This document shows positions 50,242 to 62,200 of a stretch of 64,000 bases of DNA, piece by piece. Below the pieces are notes generated by a model. It was not told where the DNA came from. It saw nothing but the letters and a program-made list of their open reading frames with translations, and searched no databases. Both the position numbers and the translations under genes were made by a program. The stretch comes from Elmis aenea (Eukaryota > Arthropoda > Insecta > Coleoptera > Elmidae), in contig OX393579.1 of NCBI GenBank assembly GCA_947652605.1, forward strand, positions 49,854,970-49,918,969, given 5' to 3'. The number at the start of each line of letters is the position of its first letter. Position 1 is the first letter of the stretch.

Positions 50242-53200
50242 CTGCAGCAAAAGATTATCTGTGGTTAGGTTAGCTGTTTTTTTTTCCAGCAACTTTTTCG
50301 AGAGCTCAACAGATTTTTTTTTTAAATCTTGTAAAACTTGACTTTTTTAAATAATTTTTTGTACTATATAAATCTTTCGGACAATGATTTTGGTGCACAC
50401 ATAAATGGATATGTCGTAGGCATAATGTGAAATTCGTCAAAACGAATTATGATTTTCTCTTAACCTCATACATTTGTTTTCAAACAAAAAAAGCTTTAAC
50501 CAACCTTAAACGTCAACTCACAGCGGCGCGATCCCGACGCGGTCGCAGGCGCGGGCGCGGTCACGATTATTGGTAACCAAGGTTACTTATTATCGTGACC
50601 GCGCCCGCGTCCGCGACCGCGTCGAGATCGCGCCGGTGTGTGTGGACCTTTAACCTGACCCTCATTCATTTGGTCAGCGATAGAGGCAGGTTGGTTAAAG
50701 TTTTTTAAAAAATAAATTATGAAAATGAAGCTTTTAGGTATGTTTTCATTAAAAACAACTATGCCGGCATTTGATTATTTGCCTAGTCAAAACACGAGAT
50801 GCTCGTTTTCCCTAGGCATTTTATAAAACTCCGGATTTCACATTATACCTACGGCAGATATCAGTGAAAAGCTGTGGAAGGACTCGGTTATTACCAAACC
50901 ATACTTTTTTTTTAAATCGGACCTTTTCAGCCATTTTTTTTTGTCTTTCTGAATACATCACATTCGTCTAATGTAGGTAACTTTATCGACATTTAAAAAA
51001 AATAAAATGCCACGTAAGTTTTACGGATTTGTAAAAAAAAACGAATTGACGGTATGGTGTATTGTGTATTTTTAATACTTTGGAATATATTTGGGGAAAT
51101 GTGACAAACTTTGTGGTAATAAATTATCGTAAAAAAAAGAATAAGCATAAAGTAATCACAATGAATTCGATATATAAGTTGTTTATTTTGAAAGTGGCAT
51201 AAGTCACTTTTTGCGAAAAAATGAGTGTTTGCGATTACAAAAGTGTATTGCATTTATATCTTTAAACATTTTACTTGTAATTTCTTTGGATTTGTCACCA
51301 AAAAGAGAAAGACCCAAACATTATTCTTAATCAGAAATGGATCTTTATTCATCCTTGTATTACAGCAAAATATAAAGATATTATGATGGATTTGCTTCGG
51401 GTGTAAATGAAGTGTGGTCCACCCTTTTTTTTCTTTAGTTTTGATTTTAGATAAATGATATTTTAAAAATATGATATGTGCAAAAAAACGGGCTTTTTGA
51501 GCACTTTTTTCCACTTACCCACAATTGTTTCACTTCCGGTTTCGCCGGATATGACCCCAACTTCGTTATTTTAAATGGAATCCTGTATATTTTTACATTT
51601 TTGGAAAGAGGAAGCGATTTTGGATACAACTGCACTATTATAGTTAATTTTCATAACCTCAAATAATTTTTGAACCAAATTTTAATTTTTTATTAAGTGT
51701 GCCGTGATCTGCACAAATTGATTTTTATTATGTCAACAATTGTTCAAAAAATGTTTTTGTAAATTTTAAATGACATTTAGGTTACTTTAATAGGCTTTGA
51801 AGGCTGCGGAATCGGTTTTTTGACAAAAACTCAATTTTTTTAAATGGAACTATGGTGGTACAAGCGGTTATTTAAATGCAAATATGTAACCTGTCTTTTA
51901 ATTCCCTTTATGGAGTAGTTTTACGTTGTTAAATCATAGACTTCAAATGTTCCCGAAGAAAAAAATTCACTGAGATAAAATTGGTTGATTTTGGTGGTCT
52001 TTCATTGTCACCGCTTTTTCCAGAAATTTATTAAAGTAAATCTACTTTATAGCAAAGTATATAGTGCATAACGTAACGTAAAATGGATTTCATTGTACTT
52101 CAAAATACACAAGTAGTTATTAAACGAACCTATGGTTTCGTATAGGAATTATTTTACGGATATTCATATTTAAAGGACGTTATATTCCCCCCAATTATTC
52201 TGCTAAATCGAGGTTTTAATGTAATTAATTACTTACGATAAAACCTGATTGATACTTGGACGTTCTAAAGGGTCGTACAACAACATCCAAGAAATCAGAT
52301 CGTGCAAGTCGACGTCAGTAATTTGGAGCAGAGGGATAGAATTTTCCATGTTTTTCAATATATCTTCCATCTTTTCTCCGTAGGGATGTTTGCCAGCAGT
52401 TATAACAAAGTGTATTAGCATACCTAACGAATTTATAAAGATAATCAGGTTTCGAAGTTAATCGTTTTTGAAAAAATAAATTAGCACAATTATTAAGAAA
52501 TTAACTTTTTAATGGTAACTTTTAGACTTGGAATCTCTTAACAAATAACTTTCTACAAAATTAAAACCGATGTTTTAAAGCTTTATTTAATGTTCCTATT
52601 TTTTTCCTATATTCTAATAATTTCAAAATACAATTGATAGAGCTTCGCAGTGTTCCGTTATTCAAAGCAGCTTTGCTGTTGGCAAACATTTTTACAATAA
52701 ACCTTTAATATTAAATATTATTGTAAACTCTCAAGTAATTTTAAGAAATGTGAACTAGTTCATGTTCTCAGCAAATAAAAATAAGTTATAATTTTATATT
52801 ACGCATTAAAGTGCCCTAATATGAAATTTTGCTTTGTTGACTTAATTGTTGAACTTTCTTACAAACAAAATATTGGATCGTATCCTAAATTATTTTTTCG
52901 TTGAAAATAAGCATTATAAACATATCCTGAAAATTTAAAGTCAATATCTCAAGCGGTTGAAAAATTATTCAGGAATATGTGTCTCGAACGGAAGTTAACA
53001 GTAAGGAAATTTTGCTTTGTTGACTTACTTGTTGAAGTTTCTTACAAACAAAATATTGGATCATATCCTAAATTATTTTTTTGTTGTAGATAAGCATTAT
53101 AAACATATCCTGAAAATTTCAAGTCAATATCTCAAGCGGTTGAAAAATTATTCAGGAATATGTGTCTCGAACGGAAGTTAACAATAAGGATATTTTGCTT

Positions 53201-56200
53201 TGTTGATTTAATTGTTGAAGTTTCTTACAAACAAAATATTGGATCGTATCCTAAATTATTTTTTCGTTGTAGATAAGCATTATAAACATATCCTGAAAAT
53301 TTCAAGTCAATATCTCAAGCGGTTGAAAAATTATTCAGGAATATGTGTCTCGAAAGGAGGTTAACAGTAAGGAAATTTTGCTTTTTTGACTTAATTGTTG
53401 AAGTTTCTTACAAACAAAATATTGGATCGTATCCTACATTATTTTTTCGTTGTAGATAAGCATTATAAACATATCCTGAAAATTTCAAGTCAATATCTCA
53501 AGCGGTTGAAAAATTATTCAGGAATATGTGTCTCGAACGGAAGTTAACAGTAAGGAAATTTTGCTTTGTTGACTTAATTGTTGAACTTTCTTACAAACAA
53601 AATATTGGATCATATCCTAAATTATTTTGTTGTTGTAGATAAGCATTATAAACATATCCTGAAAATTTAAAGTCAATATCTCAAGCGGTTGAAAAATTAT
53701 TCAGGAATATGTGTCTCGAACGGAAGTTAACAGTAAGGAAATTTTGCTTTTTTGACTTAATTGTTGAAGTTTCTTACAAACAAAATATTGGATCGTATCC
53801 TAAATTATTTTTTCGTTGTAGATAAGCATTATAAACATATCCTGAAAATTTAAAGTCAATATCTCAAGCGGTTGAAAAATTATTCAGGAATATGTGTCTC
53901 GAAAGGATGTTAACAGTAAGGAAATTTTGCTTTGTTGATTTAATTGTTGAAGTTTCTTACAAACAAAATATTGGATCATATCCTAAATTATTTTGTTGTT
54001 GTAGATAAGCAGTATAAACATATCCTGAAAATTTCAAGTCAATATCTCAAGCGGTTGAAAAATTATTCAGGAATATGTGTCTCGAACGGAAGTTAACAGT
54101 AAGGAAATTTTGCTTTGTTGACTTAATTGTTGAAGTTTCTTACAAACAAAATATTGGATCGTATCCTAAATTATTTTTTCGTTGTAGATAAGCATTATAA
54201 ACATATCCTGAAAATTTAAAGTCAATATCTCAAGCGGTTGAAAAATTATTCAGGAATATGTGTCTCGAACGGAAGTTAACAATAAGGATATTTTGCTTTT
54301 TTGACTTAATTGTTGAAGTTTCTTACAAACAAAATATTGGATCGTATCCTAAATTATTTTTTTGTTGTAGATAAGCATTATAAACATATCCTGAAAATTT
54401 CAAGTCAATATCTTAAGCGGTTGAAAAATTATTCAGGAATATGTGTCTCGAAAGAAGGTTAACAGTAAGGAAATTTTGCTTTTTTGAGTTAATTGTTGAA
54501 GTTTCTTACAAACAAAATATTGGATCGTATCCTAAATTATTTTTTTGTTGTAGATAAGCATTATAAACATATCCTGAAAATTTAAAGTCAATATCTCAAG
54601 CGGTTGAAAAATTATTCAGGAATATGTGTCTCGAACGGAAGTTAACAGTAAGGAAATTTTGCTTTGTTGACTTAATTGTTGAAGTTTCTTACAAACAAAA
54701 TATTGGATCGTATCCTAAATTATTTTTTCGTTGTAGATAAGCATGATAAACATATCCTAAAAATTTCAAGTCAATATCTTAAGCGGTTAAAAAATTATTC
54801 AGGAATATGTGTCTCGAAAGGATGTTAACAGTAAGGAAATTTTGCTTTGTTGACTTAATTGTTGAAGTTTCTTACAAACAAAATATTGGATCGTATCCTA
54901 AATTATTTTTTCGTTGTAGATAAGCATTATAAACATATCCTGAAAATTTCAAGTCAATATCTCAAGCGGTTGAAAAATTATTCAGGAATATGTGTCTCGA
55001 ACGGAAGTTAACAGTAAGGAAATTTTGCTTTGTTGAGTTAATTGTTGAAGTTTCTTACAAACAAAATATTGGATCGTATCCTAAATTATTTTTTCGTTGT
55101 AGATAAGCATGATAAACATATCCTAAAAATTTCAAGTCAATATCTTAAGCGGTTGAAAAATTATTCAGGAATATGTGTCTCGAAAGGAGGTTAACAGTAA
55201 GGAAATTTTGCTTTGTAGAGTTAGTTGTTGAACTTTCTTACAAACAAAACATTGGATCGTATCCTAAATCATTTTTTTGTTGTAGATAAGCTTTATTAAC
55301 ATATCCTGAAAATTTCAAGTCAATATCTCAAGCGGTTGAAAAATTATTCAGGAATATGTGTCTCGAACGGAAGTTAACAGTAAGGAAATTTTGCTTTGTT
55401 GACTTAATTGTTGAAGTTTCTTACAAACAAAATATTGGATCGTATCCTAAATTATTTTTTCGTTGTAGATAAGCATTATAAACATATCCTGAAAATTTAA
55501 AGTCAATATCTCAAGCGGTTGAAAAATTATTCAGGAATATGTGTCTCGAACGGAAGTTAACAATAAGGATATTTTGCTTTTTTGACTTAATTGTTGAAGT
55601 TTCTTACAAACAAAATATTGGATCGTATCCTAAATTATTTTTTCGTTGTAGATAAGCATAATAAACATATCCTGAAAATTTCAAGTCAATATCTTAAAGC
55701 GGTTGAAAAATTATTCAGGAATATGTGTCTCGAAAGGAGGTTAACAGTAAGGAAATTTTGCTTTTTTGAGTTAATTGTTGAAGTTTCTTACAAACAAAAT
55801 ATTGGATCGTATCCTAAATTATTTTGTTGTTGTAGATAAGCATTATAAACATATCCTGAAAATTTAAAGTCAATATCTCAAGCGGTTGAAAAATTATTCA
55901 GGAATATGTGTCTCGAACGGAAGTTAACAGTAAGGAAATTTTGCTTTGTTGACTTAATTGTTGAAGTTTCTTACAAACAAAATATTGGATCGTATCCTAA
56001 ATTATGTTTTCGTTGTAGATAAGCATTATAAACACATCCTGAAAATTTCAAGTCAATATCTGAAGCGGTTAAAAAATTATTCAGGAATATGTGTCTCGAA
56101 AGGAGGTTAACAGTAAGGAAATTTTGCTTTTTTGAGTTAATTGTTGAAGTTTCTTACAAACAAAATATTGGATCGTATCCTACATTATTTTTTCGTTGTA

Positions 56201-59200
56201 GATAAGCATTATAAACATATCCTGAAAATTTCAAGTCAATATCTCAAGCGGTTGAAAAATTATTCAGGAATATGTGTCTCGAACGGAAGTTAACAGTAAG
56301 GAAATTTTGCTTTTTTGAGTTAATTGTTGAAGTTTCTTACAAACAAAATATTGGATCGTATCCTACATTATTTTTTCGTTGTAGATAAGCATTATAAACA
56401 TATCCTGAAAATTTCAAGTCAATATCTTAAGCGGTTGAAAAATTATTCAGGAATATGTGTCTCGAAAGGAGGTTAACAGTAAGGAAATTTTGCTTTGTAG
56501 AGTTAGTTGTTGAACTTTCTTACAAACAAAACATTGGATCGTATCCTAAATCATTTTTTTGTTGTAGATAAGCTTTATTAACATATACTGAAAATTTCAA
56601 GTCAATATCTAAAGCGGTTAAAAAATTATTCAGGAATATGTGTCTCGAAAGGATGTTAACATTAAGGAAATTTTGCTTTGTAGAGTTAGTTGTTGAACTT
56701 TCTTACAAACAAAATATTGGATCGTATCCTAAATCATTTTTTTGTTGTAGATTAGCATTATAAACATATCCTGAAAATTTCAAGTCAATATATTAAGCGG
56801 TTGAAAAATTATTCAGGAATATGTGTCTCGAGAGGATGTTAACAGTAAGGAAATTTTGATTTGTAGAGTTAGTTGTTGAACTTTCTTACAAACAAAATAT
56901 TGGATCGTATCCTAAATTATTTTGTTGTTGTAGATAAGCTTTATTAACATATACTGAAAATTTCAAGTCAATATCTCAAGCGGTTGAAAAATTATTCAGG
57001 AATATGTGTCTCGAACGGAAGTTAACATTAAGGAAATTTTGCTTTGTAGAGTTAGTTGTTGAACTTTCTTACAAACAAAATATTGGATCGTATCCTAAAT
57101 TATTTTTTCGTTGTAGATAAGCATTATAAACATATCCTGAAAATTTCAAGTCAATATATTAAGCGGTTGAAAAATTATTCATGAATATGTGTCTCGAGAG
57201 GAGGTTAACAGTAAGGAAATTTTGCTTTTTTGAGTTAATTGTTGAACTTTCTTACAAACAAAATATTGGATCGTATCCTAAATTATTTTTTCGTTGTAGA
57301 TAAGCATTATAAACATATCCTGAAAATTTCAAGTCAATATCTCAAGCGGTTGAAAAATTATTCAGGAATATGTGTCTCGAACGGAAGTTAACAGTAAGGA
57401 AATTTTGCTTTTTTGAGTTAATTGTTGAAGTTTCTTACAAACAAAATATTGGATCGTATCCTAAATTATTTTTTTGTTGTAGATAAGCATTATAAACATA
57501 TCCTGAAAATTTCAAGTCAATATCTCAAGCGGTTGAAAAATTATTCAGGAATATGTGTCTCGAGAGGAGGTTAACAGTAAGGAAATTTTGCTTTTTTGAG
57601 TTAATTGTTGAACTTTCTTACAAACAAAATATTGGATCGTATCCTAAATTATTTTTTCGTTGTAGATAAGCATTATAAACATATCCTGAAAATTTCAAGT
57701 CAATATCTTAAGCGGTTGAAAAATTATTCAGGAATATGTGTCTCGAAAGGATGTTAACATTAAGGAAATTTTGCTTTGTAGAGTTAGTTGTTGAAGTTTC
57801 TTACAAACAAAATATTGGATCGTATCCTTAATTATTTTTTTGTTGTAGATAAGCATTATAAACATATCCTGAAAATTTCAAGTCAATATCTCAAGCGGTT
57901 GAAAAATTATTCAGGAATATGTGTCTCGAGAGGAGGTTAATAGTAAGGAAATTTTGCTTTTTTTAGTTAATTGTTGAACTTTCTTACAAACAAAATATTG
58001 GATCGCATCCTAAAATATTGTTTCGTTGTAGATAAGCAATATAAACATATCCTGAAAATTTCAAGTCAATATTTTAAGCGGTTGAAAAATTATTCAGGAA
58101 TATGTGTCTAGAACGGAAGTTAACAGTAAGGAAATTTTGCTTTGTTGACTTACTTGTTGAAGTTTCTTACAAACAAAATATTGGTTCGTATCCTAAATTA
58201 TTTTTTTGTTGTAGATAAGCATTATAAACATATCCTGAAAATTTCAAGTCAATATGTTAAGCGGATGAAAAATTATTCAGAAATATGTGTCTCGAAAGGA
58301 GGTTAACAGTAAGGATTCTGAATACCACCATGTATTAAAAAAGTATGCATACATAAAAAAAATCGAGAAAAATCAGTTCAAAGTTTATTCAAATTATAGC
58401 AAACAGTCTGTTTAACATAACAAAAAACGATCAAATCTTAAAAATTATACTATAACTATCAATGGAAATGTATTAGAAATTAATTTTTAATAAAAATAAA
58501 TACAAATAATAAACGTCGACATAAAAAATTAGACTAGATTTGAATAAACTTTGAACTGATTTTTCTCGAAAAATTTCTTATGTAAGCATACTTTTTAATT
58601 ATACATCGTCAGATTCAGAATTAAATTCTTTATCCGAATCAACAAAAAATGTATATTATGTAATTTGAAACGAAACAGTTGCCTGTCGCGGATTTGACAT
58701 TCATCATCGTAAAGATAACAAATGCACATCATTTAATAGAGAATTTGTTGCCGTTTCCAAAAATTGTTGGGGTTATTTTCAATAGTTAAAAAGTTATAGG
58801 GGTGCGACAGTCAAACTGAATCACCCGGTATAGCTAATAAATTATTTATCGGCAAAATTTAAATAATATGGTAAAACATATTTATATTTTGTAATTTATC
58901 TAAGATAAGTACTAATTTTTTTTTTTTAATTCCAGGTACACAAATCACCCGGTCAAAGTAAGTCTGTTTTTTTTTATTACTCCCTTTAGGTACTAACGAT
59001 TCTAGTTTTGTAACATAGTAACTATAATATTCACTGAGAGAATCCTAGCTTTTTTATTGTAATGGGCGATTAATTTTTGGTAAATAAATATTTTGTATAG
59101 ATAAGTTTTCAATCAATTTCTTACCTGCAACCTGGATATCCGAAGCACTGGTGCAGTCTATATCATTTATTTCTTTAAAATTGTTAAATGTTTCTCTTGC

Positions 59201-62200
59201 AAACCAAATTATGGAGGAATTTGGAGGTCTGATCAGTTTGAACAGCGCCTTTAAATAAAATTTACATTCATATATTAATAATACATGTTTAGTTTGTGCT
59301 TTTATTTAACTATATTTAATTAAATGCTACTGCTTAAAGAAAACGAATTTGTTGAGCAATGCTATTCAAAGCAAAACAGATGGGATTTACCATCTACAAA
59401 AGGGTATAGAACTTTTCAAAGTGGTTTTGCTTGGTTATGTTTAAATATACTGATTCATCGCCAGCGTAATTGTTCAAGATTTTGTGTACAACTTTGATCA
59501 AAGTGTAAACCTTTCAGGGCAAAGCTCTAAATTTGGACCTTAACACATTGGCCGATTGCCGATTAATCGGCAGATGTCAGTTAGTGTATGATTTTTGAAG
59601 ATTTATTAAGTAAAGCATTTGGGGATTTTTAGATATTTTTTATGAAAATATTAAAATTGCCATTTAAATGATTGAATTGTTGATAATATTTTTTAAAGCT
59701 ATAAATATGTAGGTAATATGAATGTTGTGTAAGACATTTTTAGCCACTTGCTACAGCAAATTCTTCGATTTTACCTTGATAAATGTGCATGAGCCGTTTA
59801 TTTTGCAAGCAGCATAAGCACTTGTATTTTATTTTAAGATATTAAATGTTTTGCATTTTAATTTCACTTATATTTGTTATCTCGGTTACTTATATATTTT
59901 TCAGTAACGCAATTTCGACAGATGTTAACGAATTGCCATTTTTCATTACTGTTAAGTGACTTAGGGGAAAGTCGGGTAATATCGGACAGCGGGTAATATC
60001 GGACAAGTGGTTTTTCGGGCACTTGCCATGCACAGAGACACCTATCGCGATATTGGCTGTTGACAGCAACTAGTAGAAGGAAAACGCACACTACATTAGA
60101 ATGCGTCGTTTCCGTGTGTCAAAGCAATAGAGTTTTTTCTGTTTAGAGAGTGTTTTTTCGTGGACGATGCTAAGTTTGGAGTGCTGATTCTGCTTAAACG
60201 TATAAGTACAATCACTTTCTAAGTGTATTGGTAGCAACAAGAAATATTTTTTTTAATGTATTACGCTTAAATCTGATCAGGCCTGAACAGTAATAAAAAC
60301 TTGTTTGGATAACCAAAAATATGTAATTTTCTAAACATTAAATCATGTCCGATATAAACCTCCAACTTTTTGAATGGGCAAAAAGTAAGGTCTTTTTCGA
60401 TTGCCTAAAAATGGTAAAAAATTTCCCCCTAGGGGTAATTGCTTTTATGGGTGTTAGTACAACATATCTAAGTATGCTTTGATGAGTAGTATGGTTAAAT
60501 TGAGCCTTTAACAAATTCACAAATAGTGAAAAAGCTTAACCGACCGATATAACCCGACCTTTCCTAAGCCACTTTCAAAATTAATATTTTATAAAAACTA
60601 CGTTAATTTTGTCCGATGTACGAGTATTTTACTGAAGTGATGTTTGATAAGACAGTAATTTAAGAAAATTGATGAGTAAAATATACAGGGTGGTTCACTT
60701 TTTTGTAGCAGGACTTTAACAGTCAATACAAAAACTTATTTTAAGGCGAATATTCCATATCAACATGGGTCCATAAACGCTTCATTTTAAAGATACAGGG
60801 TGTTGAAATTTTCGAAAAAATATCGATAATTTTTAACCGTCTGTCAACCAGTAGATATATTTAAACCAAATTTGGTATACAGCACCACCATACAGGTTAC
60901 CACATTCGGTGAGAATGTCAACCCCCACAAGCAACCAGTAGCGGAGTTGTGGGGGTTCAGTTTCAATAAATTTGATAAAAAAACTAGTACGGCCCTGTTC
61001 AAAATTAAACTCAATTTTTTTTTGGGTAGAACATTTTATTTTAAACAAAAAGTGTCTCTTGACTTTTCTTCGTATCAACCACCGTTTGGCGCGAAAATTG
61101 ATTTATTTTACTATTCTCGCGAAAAATTTGCTCATAAGGTCGATCTAAAAATATTGCGAAAAGCAGAAAATTGCAACTTGCAGAGTAAATGTTCATTAAT
61201 CGTTAACTCAGCGGAACTTCTTTTCTCGTTATCAGCATGTTCTGTTATCAAAAGCTGCAAAAATCGGTAATTACTTCTTTATTTCGAATATTAGCGATAT
61301 TTTTAGATCGAACAACTAATTTCTCTCTACTTATTTTATCTAAATCCGTCCACGTCACATACACGCTACGGAAGGTAGATAGCTGTGTGTATATCTGAAT
61401 GATACCCCAGTAGCACAGGCAGACTCCGCTAAATACCTGGGTATGCATCTGGATTCGCGACTATCTTGGAGGATCCATGTCGAAAAAAAGTGGCTCAAAT
61501 TAAGCTTAAAACTCGTCAACTTTACTGGTTAATTGGGCGTCGTTCCCAATTAGATCTATACTGCAAACTCTTACTTTATAAGCAGATAATTCGACCAATA
61601 TGGACATATGGCATACAGATTTGGGGCTGTACAGCCAAATCTAACCGAGAAAAAATTCAGGCCAGACAAAACCTGATCCTCCGCGCTATTACCAATGCCA
61701 GACAGTACGAAAGAAACTCAGAGCTTCACTTGGACTTAAAAATCCATTGGGTGCGTGATATAATACGAGATTTTGCGATTGCCCACGAAAAACGGCTCCA
61801 TGAACATATTAACGCCGAAGCGATCCAGCTACTGGACACCGAATACGATATCAGACGTCTGAAGCGCAAAAAACCACAGGATTTAGTGTCAGTGTTGTTG
61901 TAGTGCTTTGTTTAATTTATTGTGTTGCTTAGTTAGTGAACTAAGATACTTCCCATGTTACAACTTTTGATTAGAAATATTACTTATTTAGTGAAATTAA
62001 CTTACTAAGATTGTAATAAAATTTACTTTAAAAAAAAAAAAAAAAAATTATTTTATCATGGAAAGCAAATTCGAACAGTTTCAAAAAGTCTTTGCTTACG
62101 AATAAGGCAACTTTTTGTTTAGAAGTGTCCTTAATGAAGGACAAATATATGAAAATAAATAATAAGGCAAGTAAAGAATTTATCTGATTAAAAAAATAAA

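Noticed and set aside
52823..58315. CRISPR-like array
   Set aside because: The whole 183-bp unit is repeated with no unique spacers, and the DNA is a eukaryotic intron. It is a satellite.
60872..61270. 132-codon plus-strand frame and its partner at 35187-35462
   Set aside because: Both are translations of the arms of the same palindromic MITE; no protein family resemblance.
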